The notes beneath the pieces are model-generated. The model worked only from the letters and a program-made list of their open reading frames with translations. It ran no database searches and was not told where the DNA came from. Position numbers and translations under genes: made by a program. From NCBI GenBank assembly GCA_015272325.1, contig JACYLU010000015.1, forward strand, positions 496,001-560,000: a stretch of 64,000 bases of DNA, given 5' to 3'. How positions within the stretch are numbered: position 1 is the stretch's first letter; every line of letters starts with the position of its first letter. Below, one piece after another: positions 27,921 through 36,998 of this stretch. This DNA comes from Synechococcales cyanobacterium C42_A2020_086. Lineage in GTDB: Bacteria > Cyanobacteriota > Cyanobacteriia > Elainellales > Elainellaceae.

Positions 27921-28122
27921 ACCAATTCTTCCTACTTGCTACAGCAGCTATGCAGAACACAATCACCCAAGCGCTTTCAGTCCCTTCTGGCTCGAAGTCA
28001 CGCTGATCCAGCTGCTGTCCTGCCTCCCCAGGGCGATTGCGAGTTTGGGCATCTCTTCATCTTATCTGAAAGGGGGACGAGTTTAAGGTATCGGTAACCG
28101 AGGGTACGGAAATCCCTCCACA

Positions 28123-28166
28123 GTTCTAATTCATCCGGTTCTAATTCATCCAGTCCTAGTTCATCT
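28123..28166. repeat. Tandem repeat, 15-bp period, about three copies
   Basis: GTTCTAATTCATCCG (28123-28137) is followed by GTTCTAATTCATCCA and a diverged third copy (28153-28166). The third copy overlaps the stop codon of the ABC permease gene. Confidence 0.8.
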
Positions 28167-29214
28167 CTGTTAGTTTAATGCGGGGATCTACCACCTTCAG
28201 GGCCAAATCAGCCAGGAGATTGCCGATAATCAGCATCACAGCACCCATCATCAGGCTAGCCATTACAAGATAAAGATCCTGTGCCTGCACGGCCTGCAAA
28301 ATTAGCCGCCCTAGTCCCGGCCAGTTGAAATAGTTCTCGGTAATAAAGGCACCGCTGAGTAAGCTAGCAAACTCGAAGCCGAGCAGCGTGATCAGGGGGT
28401 TCACCGCATTGCGTAGGGCATGCACATAAATGACGCGGTTTTCGGGTAACCCTTTGGCGCGGGCTGTCTGGATATAATCTTGCCGCAGCACGTCAAGCAG
28501 TTCGCCGCGGGTGATTCGCTGTAAGCCGGCAAATCCGGTAATGCTCAGCGCCAGCGTCGGCAAAATCATGTGCCAGGCGATGTCCAACACTTTGCCGATC
28601 GGCGTTAGGTCGGCGTGGTCGATGCTGGTCATGCCGCCTACGGGAAACAGCGGTGAGGTGATCTGGGCAAAAAACAGCAGCAGCAAGCCGGTGATCAGAG
28701 TTGGAAAACCCTGTCCAATGTAGCTAATCACTCGCAGCACTCGATCGCTCCACTGGTTGTGATGGACCGCACCAATAATGCCCAGCGGAACCGCAATCGC
28801 CCAGGTAACAATCAGTGACGAAATCGAAAGCAGCAGGGTTGCCGGCACTCGCTCCCAGAGGATAGACGTCACCGGACGCTGAGCATAGGCAAAGCTAACC
28901 CCAAAATCGCCCCGGGTCACAATCTGCCGCAGCCACAGCCAGTACTGGTCGATAATCGGCTTGTCAAGGCCAAACTGCTGCTGTAGCCGCTGGATCGTTT
29001 CTTCAGAAATTTGAGGATTTTGCCGCAGGTTATCCAGGTAATCTCCGGGCGCGAGCTGCATGATGAAAAAGCTGAGGGCCGAAGCCAGCAGCAGCGTCAG
29101 CAGGGCTTGCAGCAGTCGCTTGATAACATAGCTCGTCGTTTCGCTGGTGAAGAAGCGAACCACTCCATCCTGCAACCGTTGCAGAGGCTTACTGAAATCT
29201 CGAGTTATGGTCAT
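28156..29214 (-). CDS. Peptide-type ABC transporter permease (DppB/OppB family)
   Basis: The product has 352 residues from the ATG at 29214. The frame stays open to 29280, but that extension is partly made of tandem-repeat DNA and is unlikely to be coding. It is a BPD_transp_1 inner-membrane subunit. It has an N-terminal helix (VIKRLLQALLTLLLASALSF), an extracytoplasmic loop with LRQNPQISEETIQRLQQQFG, then five helices with the EAA-type loop QDYIQTARAKGLPENRVIYVHALRNA. It would form half of a di/oligopeptide channel, but no partner permease, ATPase or binding protein is nearby. The adjacent upstream gene is apt. Confidence 0.85.
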   Translation of the reverse strand: MTITRDFSKPLQRLQDGVVRFFTSETTSYVIKRLLQALLTLLLASALSFFIMQLAPGDYLDNLRQNPQISEETIQRLQQQFGLDKPIIDQYWLWLRQIVTRGDFGVSFAYAQRPVTSILWERVPATLLLSISSLIVTWAIAVPLGIIGAVHHNQWSDRVLRVISYIGQGFPTLITGLLLLFFAQITSPLFPVGGMTSIDHADLTPIGKVLDIAWHMILPTLALSITGFAGLQRITRGELLDVLRQDYIQTARAKGLPENRVIYVHALRNAVNPLITLLGFEFASLLSGAFITENYFNWPGLGRLILQAVQAQDLYLVMASLMMGAVMLIIGNLLADLALKVVDPRIKLTEMN

Positions 29215-29267
29215 GGGATGCGCAGAGAGAAAACAGTGGCAAGGCGGAAGTTCTACACAATCAATGC

Positions 29268-29345
29268 GATCAATACCCAATCAATACAGATCAATACCCA
29301 ATCAATACAATATTGCGCTCAATATTGCATTGCGCTCAATATTGC
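29268..29345. repeat. Two consecutive perfect tandem duplications (21-bp and 17-bp units)
   Basis: A 21-bp unit starting GATCAATACCC fills 29268-29288 and again 29289-29309. Directly after it, ATTGCGCTCAATATTGC fills 29312-29328 and 29329-29345. The second copy of the 17-bp unit covers the apt stop codon (29336-29338), so the apt 3' end has been copied into the spacer. Confidence 0.9.
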
Positions 29346-29848
29346 ACCAGCGTCACAATCGGGACATCGGGCAAATTTCGGCGACCATTGAGGCCCGTTA
29401 GCTCGATGATAAAGCCAAAGCCGACGAGTTCGCAGCCTACTTGCTCGATCAGCTTGGCAGTAGCAGCTGCCGTGCCGCCAGTAGCAATCAGATCATCCAC
29501 GATCAGCACCCGACAGCCGCCGTTCATCGCATCCTGATGCATTTCCAGCCGGTCGATGCCATATTCCAGTTCGTACTCTACCGTGTGAACTGCACCCGGC
29601 AGCTTGCCTGGTTTGCGCACCGGAATAAAGCCTACATTGAGCTGATACGCCAAAGGAGCGCCAAAAATAAAGCCTCGCGACTCCATGCCCACGATGTAAT
29701 CAGGCGAGAATGCCGCGCATTGCTCTGCCAAGCTATCGATGGTGTAGCGAAACCCCTCGGGGTCTTGCAGCAAGGTAGTGATATCCCGAAACACAATTCC
29801 AGGCTTGGGAAAGTCGGGAATATCGCGAATCAGAGCCTTGAGATCCAT
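29336..29848 (-). CDS. apt: Adenine phosphoribosyltransferase
   Basis: The 170-residue purine-salvage enzyme converts adenine and PRPP to AMP and pyrophosphate. The N-terminal [18 protein letters not shown], the [10 protein letters not shown] segment and the PRPP-binding motif [13 protein letters not shown] are all present. Length matches the family. It lies 85 bp downstream of corA on the same strand and 120 bp upstream of the ABC permease; the spacer to the permease is made largely of tandem duplications. Confidence 0.95.
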   Translation of the reverse strand: MDLKALIRDIPDFPKPGIVFRDITTLLQDPEGFRYTIDSLAEQCAAFSPDYIVGMESRGFIFGAPLAYQLNVGFIPVRKPGKLPGAVHTVEYELEYGIDRLEMHQDAMNGGCRVLIVDDLIATGGTAAATAKLIEQVGCELVGFGFIIELTGLNGRRNLPDVPIVTLVQY

Positions 29849-29933
29849 AAACGCAGGTCCTTGAGAAAAGGCAGAGAATATCGTAGAAATCCTACCATTT
29901 GCTGCCAGAGTAGATGAGATAGGCGATACTGCT

Positions 29934-31139
29934 CTATTCTTCTTCGATGCCAGAAAAGTTTTCGAACCAACCTCTGCGTTTGAAATAGAAAATCAGGGTA
30001 ATCGCGATCCCAGCCATGACCGCTAAACAGGTTGGATAGCCCCAATACCAGTTCAGCTCGGGCATATTCCACGGCGAAGATTCGGGGTCGAAGTTCATCC
30101 CGTACACTCCGGCAATGAACGTCAGAGGAATAAAAATCGTCGAGATGATGGTGAGCAGCTTCATCACTTCATTCATTTTATTGCCCACCGATGAGACGTA
30201 CACATCCATCAAACTCGAAGCAACTTCTCGATAGGTTTCCACCATATCAATTACCTGCACAGCATGGTCGTAGCAGTCGCGCAGGTAAACGCGCACCTCA
30301 TCGCCAATTAAGTGGTAGCAGTCGCGGATCAGACTATTGATTGCGTCCCGTTGCGGCCAAATAGCTCGACGCAATGCCAACAGCTCACGGCGAATTCGAT
30401 GGATTTTCTCTAAACTCTGACGATTCGGTTTAGAAACCACCTCATCTTCCAAATTTTCTAGCTCTTCTCCATAGGACTCCAAAACCGGGAAAAAGCCATC
30501 AATAATGGAATCAAGCAGGGCATAGGCAAGGTAGTCAGCTCCACGGCGACGAATTTGCCCCTTGTCGGCGCGAATCCGCTCCCGCACCGGACCAAAACAG
30601 TCGTAGTCGGGTTCTTCTTGCACCGTCAGCAAATAATGCTTCCCTAAAATAAAACTCACCTGTTCCACAACAAACCCGCGGCCGCTGTCTTTGGGAGTCA
30701 CCATGCGGGTGATCAGCAGAATTTGATCGGCATATTCGTCTACTTTGGGACGCTGAGGCACATTCACCACATCTTCTAGCACGAGTGGGTGCAGCCTAAA
30801 CACCTCGCCCAGTCGCCGCAGCACATCTTCGCTGCCCAATCCTTGCACATCCACCCAAGATACTGACTCGCTGTCAAGATAGGGCACAAATTCTTCGGGT
30901 TCCGTCACCAAGATGCGAGAGGCACTGCCCTCGTGATAGTCAATCAACGACATGATGGGGACAGGGGCATCAGCTTCGATCGTCAGGGTTCCGGGTGTAC
31001 TGCCCGGCTCATCATAGAAATAGTCAAAGTAGGAATCTTCTTCTTCCTCTAATTCCACCAGAGGTGCCGAAAACGGCAGCAGGTGTGAAGCGGAGCGGCT
31101 GAATTTAGAGAAAAATCGAGACGGTTTGCTGCTGGTCAT
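29934..31139 (-). CDS. corA: CorA-type magnesium/cobalt transporter
   Basis: The product has 401 residues from the ATG at 31139 (a TTG at 31175 is an alternative). The cytosolic N-terminal domain is rich in Glu/Asp early on ([19 protein letters not shown]). A long helical stalk is followed by two C-terminal transmembrane helices with the signature YGMNF between them. The conserved block [22 protein letters not shown] is intact. CorA forms a pentameric Mg2+ channel in the inner membrane. It heads the corA-apt-permease run. Confidence 0.93.
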   Translation of the reverse strand: MTSSKPSRFFSKFSRSASHLLPFSAPLVELEEEEDSYFDYFYDEPGSTPGTLTIEADAPVPIMSLIDYHEGSASRILVTEPEEFVPYLDSESVSWVDVQGLGSEDVLRRLGEVFRLHPLVLEDVVNVPQRPKVDEYADQILLITRMVTPKDSGRGFVVEQVSFILGKHYLLTVQEEPDYDCFGPVRERIRADKGQIRRRGADYLAYALLDSIIDGFFPVLESYGEELENLEDEVVSKPNRQSLEKIHRIRRELLALRRAIWPQRDAINSLIRDCYHLIGDEVRVYLRDCYDHAVQVIDMVETYREVASSLMDVYVSSVGNKMNEVMKLLTIISTIFIPLTFIAGVYGMNFDPESSPWNMPELNWYWGYPTCLAVMAGIAITLIFYFKRRGWFENFSGIEEE

Positions 31140-31381
31140 AGCGCGATGAATGGCGATTACCGTGATTGTACTCAATCCCCTACATCCTGTCGCGTAGCGC
31201 GGGTTGCATCGAGATGCTGTGACAGGTAAAACTGAGCACCGCTCAAGCCTAGATACGACGAGAACTCTGAAAAACTCTAATGACTACCGCTGCCTAGAAC
31301 CCCTTTATTTTGCGATCCATCTCCTCAAAATATTCGATACAATGGGAAACGCTGTTTAAACTCAGAGGTTTTTTATCGTTC

Positions 31382-31684
31382 ATGGCAAAGAAGAGCATGG
31401 TAGAGCGCGAAAAAAAGCGCCGGAAGCTGGTTGAAAAATACTCGCAGAAGCGGGAAGCACTTCTCGAAGAGTTTGCAAGCGCTACCTCGCAGCAAGCGAA
31501 GCTCGAAATTCATCGTCAGATTCAGCGGCTGCCTCGCAACAGTGCCCCCACTCGGGTGCGCAATCGCTGCTGGTTAACGGGTCGTCCCAGAGGGTATTAC
31601 CGCGATTTTGGCGTGTCGCGTCATGTGCTGCGGGAAATGGCTCATCAAGGCCTGCTGCCTGGCGTCGTCAAATCAAGCTGGTAA
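31382..31684 (+). CDS. rpsN: 30S ribosomal protein S14
   Basis: The product has 100 residues starting [12 protein letters not shown] at the ATG 31382. The frame stays open upstream to 31310, but the S14 N-terminus fixes this start. It is the zinc-independent long form, with [20 protein letters not shown] and the C-terminal LPGVVKSSW. It assembles into the 30S head. As usual in cyanobacteria it lies outside the main ribosomal operon. Confidence 0.97.
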   Translation: MAKKSMVEREKKRRKLVEKYSQKREALLEEFASATSQQAKLEIHRQIQRLPRNSAPTRVRNRCWLTGRPRGYYRDFGVSRHVLREMAHQGLLPGVVKSSW

Positions 31685-32154
31685 GGCATCGAACTGCTGC
31701 TGCAATCAGCCATTCGCGAAAGGTTCGAGAAATAAAGGCATTTTCATTTGTGGAAAGAAAATCAGTCCGCAGAGCAGTGGATTGGTTTTAGATTGATCCA
31801 GTAAGTTTAGTGATGGTTTTAATTCCAAAGGGGCGGAGGGATGACGAGCATCTCTTCGCTTCAATGGTTTTAGGATGACGCTCTTTAGAGAGGTAGGTTT
31901 GGAGAAGTAGGTTTTACGGATGTCCAGTGTTTAGATGGAATTCTTCATCTATCCTATTGTTTTTGTTTTGGGTCGTCGTAGCGCCGCATAGCATTGCTGT
32001 AGCGAACTCTTGATTAGAGCTGATGAGAGCATTCAATTAGAGCTTTAATTAGAGTATTGACCTTGTTTTGAGACGTAATGACTTGCGACGAGCAGTGCTA
32101 TCCTGAAGGACCAATTCGCACCGTCTTACTTCAGCTTAGGAGGAATGGTTCCCC
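31685..32154. other. Intergenic region after rpsN
   Basis: This 470-bp stretch is relatively AT-rich and holds several loose ATTAGAGC/TTAGAG repeats at 32010-32060. A strong ribosome-binding site AGGAGG lies at 32138-32143 for the next gene. I see no RNA gene, hairpin terminator or convincing coding frame. Confidence 0.45.
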
Positions 32155-32574
32155 TTGACGCTGCAGCATCCACTCACCTACGGACAGACCTTTCAAAGCC
32201 CCGGCTGTCACTTTACCTATCGAGTCATTGGGCCCTGCTGTCGCTTGTTCGATCGAGAAGAGCTGCCCTGGCCCTGCTGTCGCTTGCAGTGGCGAGGCAA
32301 AGAACCAAGCTGGCGACGCATTGGTAGGCGGTTTGTGGCAGATCTCGCGACAAAACAAAGTCCCTCCTATTGTGTGGAGGTGATTGGGCAGGAGCACTCG
32401 AATCGGGCTTTTGTTGTCACCCTCTACCCCGAGCGATTACCGCAGCCGATCCAGGAGTGGTGGTATTCTGCCAAACCTCAGCGGGCTATTGATCCACCCG
32501 AGTGGATCGACGCAACGGGAGCTATGGCGGATCCAGCGCCTCGAGCCTTGAGCAACGAAGTTGCAGCAAAATAG
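32155..32574 (+). CDS. Hypothetical protein with TTG start
   Basis: The 139-residue product starts at TTG 32155, eleven bases after a perfect AGGAGG. The nearer ATG at 32145 is only one base from that site and opens a short frame of 60 codons, so TTG is preferred. The protein has two CC pairs in a repeated PCCRL motif (residues about 27-44) and the C-terminal half contains FVVTLYPERLPQPIQEWW. It has no membrane segment or known motif. I do not recognise the family. An internal 17-bp direct repeat of GGCCCTGCTGTCGCTTG underlies the PCCRL duplication. Confidence 0.5.
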   Translation: MTLQHPLTYGQTFQSPGCHFTYRVIGPCCRLFDREELPWPCCRLQWRGKEPSWRRIGRRFVADLATKQSPSYCVEVIGQEHSNRAFVVTLYPERLPQPIQEWWYSAKPQRAIDPPEWIDATGAMADPAPRALSNEVAAK

Positions 32575-32638
32575 CAGCAGCCAAATCCCCAAACAATGCC
32601 GGCTTCAGATATCGCGATTTGCATGGGCACTAACTCGG

Positions 32639-33256
32639 TCAGCTTTTGTTGTCGATATACTCGCGCCAGCGGCTAATCTGCCCGTCTCGAAAGTCCACAA
32701 CGATGGCATCTTCAGCGGTCGTTTGTTTGCCGGTTTGGGGGTTCGTCTCGCGCCAGTGCCACTCCACCACGGCTTGATTACCATCCACCATGATCCGCTG
32801 AATGGCGATGTCTACCTCGGAACCAGACCGGGCGAAGTCGGCCAGGGCATCTCGAATCGCAGATTTGCCGCGCCACACCTGCCCCGGCACCACAAACTCG
32901 CCGTCTTCTGTGAATAACTCAGCGAATTGCTCAGCATTGCCTTCGATCCAGGCGTCACGAGCAGTAGCGATGATAGATTGAACCGTCTCTGGCTGCATGG
33001 ATGAACTCCGTACGACGCGAGTCTGAGCTAAATTGCGGCTACCTGGGTCTGGGTTGCCCTCTGTCAGTGATAGTTCGGGAGTTGGCTCGCTAGCCGGAAA
33101 CAGCGTCGGCAAAATTTGCGGCAGCAGCATGACCGCCAGCAGCGACAGCATGCCCACGGCTAGCCCGACAACCAACCAGACTCCGGCAAGGGCGATGGCT
33201 CTGCCGAGTTTGAATCGGGGTGTAGGAGGCATTTGCCGGTCTTTGGATTCACTCAT
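32639..33256 (-). CDS. Membrane-anchored NTF2-like / SnoaL-like protein
   Basis: The 205-residue product has a transmembrane segment at about 20-50 and a linker. An NTF2-like fold runs from about 90 to the end (ARDAWIEGNAEQFAELFTEDGEFVVPGQVWRGKSAIRDAL, and a later ISRWREYID). NTF2-like domains bind small ligands or act as enzymes; no catalytic residues can be named. The ATG follows the upstream gene's stop by one base, so the two genes are translationally coupled. Confidence 0.78.
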   Translation of the reverse strand: MSESKDRQMPPTPRFKLGRAIALAGVWLVVGLAVGMLSLLAVMLLPQILPTLFPASEPTPELSLTEGNPDPGSRNLAQTRVVRSSSMQPETVQSIIATARDAWIEGNAEQFAELFTEDGEFVVPGQVWRGKSAIRDALADFARSGSEVDIAIQRIMVDGNQAVVEWHWRETNPQTGKQTTAEDAIVVDFRDGQISRWREYIDNKS

Positions 33257-33257
33257 A

Positions 33258-33731
33258 TCACTTACCCAACTGCTGTCGCAACTGCCCTAGGGTCTCTGGA
33301 CTAAGGCTAATCTGCAGCTCTAATCGCTGCTTCTCATCGCGGATTGTCAGCATTGATTGCCCGCCGGTCTCTGTCAGGACAAACTGGGGATCGGTCAGCT
33401 TCACTTGCTGATACACCACCTGCGGTAGCCCAACTCGAATCACTACATTCCGCTGAGACTGGGGATAGACGTAGAGGTGTTGCTGAAACGGGTCGAGTTC
33501 CAGCTTATAGACGGTGATGCTGCGCTCGTCTGGGCTATCGGGCTTGCGCCAGTAGAGAGTAATACCGCGCACCTCTGGGCTGCCGATCGAGAACGTCTCA
33601 TCGAATCGCTGCGGCTCCCAGTTGAGATCGGCCGCAGTACCCGTTTCTGGCAGAATCCGCTGCTGCCACGTAATCTCCTTGCCGTTCAAACTTGCCCACC
33701 ATTGGCTCAGGGTGGCAAAAGTATCGGCCAT
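33258..33731 (-). CDS. Hypothetical soluble protein coupled to NTF2-like gene
   Basis: The product has 157 residues from the ATG at 33731; the frame is open back to 33776. It is a beta-rich sequence with no signal peptide, Cys residues or membrane segment, ending LSPETLGQLRQQLGK. I recognise no family, although a lipid-binding or YcfJ-like beta fold would fit the alternating pattern. It is separated by one base from the following NTF2-like gene, so the two products probably act together or at least are made together. Confidence 0.65.
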   Translation of the reverse strand: MADTFATLSQWWASLNGKEITWQQRILPETGTAADLNWEPQRFDETFSIGSPEVRGITLYWRKPDSPDERSITVYKLELDPFQQHLYVYPQSQRNVVIRVGLPQVVYQQVKLTDPQFVLTETGGQSMLTIRDEKQRLELQISLSPETLGQLRQQLGK

Positions 33732-33782
33732 GGTGGGATCGGAACTGCCCTGCTGCCAAACGGTCCTGCCTTGCATACTGCG

Positions 33783-33830
33783 ACTCCAGTGCAGTGAACT
33801 CCAGTGCAGTGAAACAGAGAAGTGAAACAG
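33783..33830. repeat. Two adjoining tandem duplications (15-bp and 13-bp periods)
   Basis: ACTCCAGTGCAGTGA fills 33783-33797 and 33798-33812 exactly. AGTGAAACAG then occurs at 33808-33817 and 33821-33830. They lie upstream of the hypothetical gene at 33731. Confidence 0.85.
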
Positions 33831-34029
33831 GGATTCGGAAAAACCGCGCTGTTCAATACTCCTGCTACGAGTATGCCTGAAATCGCTGCTGATGGTGAGG
33901 ATCGGGTGCAGGGCAGCGGGAGCCGGTCATTCTGCAATCCACTCTGCGACAAGATTTCGACAAGATAAACTCGGTAGGATAAAGTTAGATAGCTTGGTTC
34001 GTTTGTCGAAAAAGGTAGTCGGAAACAAC

Positions 34030-34902
34030 GTGGTCGTTAAACCAGAGTGGTTACGGGTGAAGGCTCCTCAGTGGGAGCGGGTGGGCAGTGTTAAGGGCAT
34101 CCTGCGCGATCTAGAGCTGAATACGGTCTGCGAAGAAGCGTCCTGCCCCAACATCGGCGAGTGCTTTAATGCTGGGACCGCCACTTTTCTGATTATGGGA
34201 CCCGCCTGCACCCGTGCCTGCCCCTACTGCGATATTGACTTCGAGAAAAAACCGAAGGCTCTGGATCCAACCGAGCCGACTCGCCTCGCGGAAGCGGTGC
34301 GGCGGCTAAACCTCAATCACGTCGTGATTACCTCGGTGAACCGCGATGATTTGCCCGATGGCGGCGCGTCGCAGTTTGTTCGCTGCATTGAGGCAGTGCG
34401 GAACGTCTCGCCCAACACCACGATTGAAGTACTGATTCCAGACCTCTGCGGTAACTGGGATGCTCTAGAGCTGATTGTGCAATCCCGTCCCGAGGTGCTA
34501 AATCACAACACCGAAACTGTGCCGCGACTCTACCGCCGGGTGCGACCTCAGGGCAGCTACGACCGCTCGCTAGAGCTATTGCGCCGTGCCCGTGAGCTGG
34601 CTCCCTGGATCTACACCAAGTCCGGTATTATGGTTGGCTTAGGGGAAACCGATGTCGAAGTGCAGCAGGTGATGCGCGATCTGCGAGCCGTAGACTGCGA
34701 TATTTTGACAATTGGGCAATATTTGCAGCCTAGCGCTAAGCATCTTGGCGTCCAGGAATTCGTCACTCCCGAGCAGTTTGACGCTTGGCGGCAGTGGGGA
34801 GAAGCCCTCGGCTTTTTGCAGGTAGTCTCCTCGCCGCTGACGCGCAGTTCCTATCATGCCGAGCAGGTGCGTAGCCTGATGGAGCGGCATCCTCGCCAGT
34901 AA
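34030..34902 (+). CDS. lipA: Lipoyl synthase
   Basis: The radical-SAM enzyme inserts two sulfurs into octanoyl groups on lipoyl domains. The start is placed at GTG 34030 (then [13 protein letters not shown]), giving 290 residues, the usual length; the frame is open upstream to 33892 but that part does not look like LipA. The auxiliary cluster ligands are in [12 protein letters not shown]. The radical-SAM motif CTRACPYC follows, and the C-terminal RSSYHAEQ contains the conserved RSSY Ser. The gene is convergent with recR. Confidence 0.93.
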   Translation: MVVKPEWLRVKAPQWERVGSVKGILRDLELNTVCEEASCPNIGECFNAGTATFLIMGPACTRACPYCDIDFEKKPKALDPTEPTRLAEAVRRLNLNHVVITSVNRDDLPDGGASQFVRCIEAVRNVSPNTTIEVLIPDLCGNWDALELIVQSRPEVLNHNTETVPRLYRRVRPQGSYDRSLELLRRARELAPWIYTKSGIMVGLGETDVEVQQVMRDLRAVDCDILTIGQYLQPSAKHLGVQEFVTPEQFDAWRQWGEALGFLQVVSSPLTRSSYHAEQVRSLMERHPRQ

Positions 34903-34920
34903 TCCATAGCAGCAATCTAT

Positions 34921-34940
34921 CCAACCTAATCCAACCTAAT
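34921..34940. repeat. Perfect tandem duplication, 10-bp unit
   Basis: CCAACCTAAT is present at 34921-34930 and 34931-34940. The second copy contains the recR stop codon (34936-34938). Confidence 0.85.
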
Positions 34941-35553
34941 CGAGGTCACGCCGCCCCTCTAGTGCCCGTGCCAGTGTCACTTCGTCGGCATACTCCAGGT
35001 CGCCGCCCATCGGTAAGCCAAAGGCAATGCGAGTGACGCGGGTGAAAGGCTTGAGCAATTGCCCCACATAGAGCGTCGTCGTTTCGCCTTCAACGCTGGG
35101 GCTGATTGCCAAAATCACCTCTTTGATGTCTTGCTTGCTGACACGCCGCACGAGCTGAGCAATATGGAGCTGATCGGGTCCAATACCGTCCATGGGCGAG
35201 ATCAAGCCGCCTAGCACGTGATACTTGCCACGATACTCTCGCGTGCGTTCTAGGGCAATCACGTCCCGCGAATCCGAAACGACGCAAATCGTATAGGGAT
35301 CCCGATTAGCATCTCGGCAGATCTCGCAGACGGGTTCTGCTGACAGATGGAAGCACACCGAGCATAGCCCCACCTGATGCTTAGCCTCAACCAAGGCTTG
35401 GGCTAGAGCATGCACTTCAGTTTCGGGCTGCTTCAAAATGTGGAGCGCTAGACGTTGGGCCGTCTTGGGACCTACTCCAGGAAGTCGTTGCAGTTGCTCA
35501 ATTAACCGAGCTAAAGGACGTGTGTAAACCGTCGGAGTGCCTCCAAAATTCAA
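34936..35553 (-). CDS. recR: Recombination protein RecR
   Basis: RecR forms a ring clamp that with RecO/RecF loads RecA at gaps. The 205-residue product has the helix-hairpin-helix [17 protein letters not shown], a four-Cys zinc finger [16 protein letters not shown] and a Toprim domain ([16 protein letters not shown]). The start is a TTG at 35553, fourteen bases after GAGGAGGT; no ATG or GTG is available before the conserved [12 protein letters not shown] segment. Length is typical. Confidence 0.94.
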   Translation of the reverse strand: MNFGGTPTVYTRPLARLIEQLQRLPGVGPKTAQRLALHILKQPETEVHALAQALVEAKHQVGLCSVCFHLSAEPVCEICRDANRDPYTICVVSDSRDVIALERTREYRGKYHVLGGLISPMDGIGPDQLHIAQLVRRVSKQDIKEVILAISPSVEGETTTLYVGQLLKPFTRVTRIAFGLPMGGDLEYADEVTLARALEGRRDLD

Positions 35554-35672
35554 TGAAAATCCGTCTTACCTCCTCGATCATAACGATTTTCGCCGGTAGC
35601 GAGTCGGATTACGGTCAAGTGCTGCACTGGCACTGACTCCCCCCTGACTCTCATCCCCTGCTTCGCAGAGAG

Positions 35673-35704
35673 TTGACCGATCTGGCGCAACCACGTGCTA
35701 TGCT
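35673..35704 (+). promoter_or_regulatory. Probable promoter of the SRP RNA gene
   Basis: TTGACC at 35673-35678 is a good -35 element. A -10 of TGCTAT (35696-35701, spacing 17) or TATGCT (35699-35704, spacing 20) follows, and the RNA begins at about 35711. Confidence 0.5.
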
Positions 35705-35710
35705 AAAGAC

Positions 35711-35804
35711 GACTCGGACTCATGCGGTTATAACGCCCAAACCTTGTCAGGACCGGAAGGTAGCAGCAATACGGGATGCTTATAACAGGCGTGATCTCCG
35801 GGTC
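35711..35804 (+). ncRNA. ffs: Signal recognition particle RNA (4.5S type)
   Basis: The RNA has the conserved apical domain TCAGGACCGGAAGGTAGCAG with a GGAA tetraloop and asymmetric loop that binds Ffh. The ends GACTCGGA (35711-35718) and TCCGGGTC (35797-35804) pair over eight bases. It forms a single long hairpin of about 94 nt, the short bacterial SRP RNA, which works in co-translational membrane targeting. Confidence 0.93.
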
Positions 35805-36071
35805 ACTTTATTCTGCAGGCTTATAGGGAACTTAATAGATAGGGAACCTAGCGACAAGGGCACTAGTGATAAGGGCAAACGTTGCGACCCTAGCGCTCTA
35901 CATAGTCAACGATAGTCAACGAGTAAAGATAGTCAAAGAGTAAAACACCCAATGCTCCTGAATCCCCCACAGGAGACAGCAATCTGCTCCTAGAAATCAG
36001 GTTCGGGGCCGTCTTGCTGATTTCCTCCTATGCTAGAGACATAGCCAAGGCATACAGGAGGGAAAGACGCA
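35805..36071. other. Spacer between ffs and the phasin-like gene
   Basis: ATAGTCAACG is tandemly duplicated (35902-35911, 35912-35921), followed by a diverged copy up to about 35945. The ribosome-binding site AGGAGGG (36056-36062) of the next gene is at its end. No hairpin with a T-run was seen. Confidence 0.5.
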
Positions 36072-36446
36072 ATGCCCGGTTTTAGAGATCTGGTCCAGAA
36101 GGCGTTTTATTTGGGAGTGGGAGCGGCCTCCTATGCCGCCGAAAAGGCAGGGACAACTCTCTCAGAGTTGCGAACTCAGGCGCAGAAGCTGGCTGACGAA
36201 ATGGTCGCTCGGGGCGAGATGAATGCCGAAGAAGCCAAGCGGATGGTAGAGGAAATCGTCAGTCGTGCTCAAGCTCCTGCTGCCTCAACGCCCGCCGATT
36301 CTAGCCCTACTGAACCACGCCGCATTGAAATTCTAGCCGAGGACGTAGAAACGACCACTGCTGACTCGGAGGCGCAGGCTGTCGAAGAATTGCGTCAGCA
36401 AGTTGCAAAACTTCAAGAAGAACTGCGGCGCCTGAAACGAGAGTAG
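36072..36446 (+). CDS. Phasin-like helical protein
   Basis: The 124-residue product has residues 1-70 helical (FRDLVQKAFYLGVGAASYAAEKAGTT), then a Pro/Ala/Ser/Thr linker and a C-terminal coiled coil with a Leu heptad pattern (VEELRQQVAKLQEELRRLKR). This layout matches the PhaF/phasin-like family, seen in cyanobacteria and other bacteria, whose members coat polymer granules or bind DNA. No PHA genes are nearby, so the role is open. AGGAGGG nine bases upstream fixes the start. Confidence 0.65.
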   Translation: MPGFRDLVQKAFYLGVGAASYAAEKAGTTLSELRTQAQKLADEMVARGEMNAEEAKRMVEEIVSRAQAPAASTPADSSPTEPRRIEILAEDVETTTADSEAQAVEELRQQVAKLQEELRRLKRE

Positions 36447-36503
36447 AGTGGGAGCAGGAATTCAGCTTTAGAGGCTGGTAGAAACAGTTCAGTTCAATAT
36501 CGT

Positions 36504-36998
36504 ATGGATAGTTGGCACCAGGATTGGATCAAAGCGCTTGAGTCGTTTGCGGCGGAAGTGGGGCAGTTTGTGGAAGAGGTCGGGCGAGAGATGACCGAAG
36601 CCGCTAATGCCCTGCTGCAGTTCTCGGAAGAAGTAGCCGAGGAAATGGCTGACGAGGTAGAAACGGCGCTTGGGCAGATCGATGAAACGCTCACGCCAAA
36701 ACTCGATCAGCTTGATCAGCAGATGTCTGAATGGATGGACCCAGTACTGCAGGCGGTGTTTGGTTTTGAGGCAGCTATTGACCGAGCCGTAGAGCCGGTT
36801 ACCCATACCATTGAACCGTGGCTGAATCAGCATCCGGTTTGTGTGGGCTGCCGCCATTATCATGGACAAGTCTACAACGGCAATCTTCTGGTTTGCGCCA
36901 TGCATCCTTACGGAGTTGGGGAAGATTGCGATTCCTGCCCCGACAAAGAGCTAGTCTCGTGGTCCTTTCCAACTCTGCCGCCTGATTCAGAGTTTTGA
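36504..36998 (+). CDS. Conserved protein with coiled coil and C-terminal cysteine motif
   Basis: The 164-residue product is an acidic helical or coiled-coil segment (residues 1-100) without membrane segments. A compact C-terminal module [22 protein letters not shown] and DCDSCPD follows, with five Cys and two or three His that could bind zinc or an iron-sulfur cluster. The gene follows the phasin-like gene by 57 bp on the same strand, so the two may be co-transcribed. The last 91 bp of its frame overlap the end of the convergent glutaminase gene. I know no function. Confidence 0.72.
   Translation: MDSWHQDWIKALESFAAEVGQFVEEVGREMTEAANALLQFSEEVAEEMADEVETALGQIDETLTPKLDQLDQQMSEWMDPVLQAVFGFEAAIDRAVEPVTHTIEPWLNQHPVCVGCRHYHGQVYNGNLLVCAMHPYGVGEDCDSCPDKELVSWSFPTLPPDSEF

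Noticed and set aside
29215-29280. Extended N-terminus of the ABC permease
   Set aside because: The extra codons are partly the tandem-repeat DNA and do not resemble permease N-termini; ATG 29214 is preferred.
32131-32397. Minus-strand 88-codon frame
   Set aside because: Antisense to the better-supported frame starting at 32155, which has AGGAGG.
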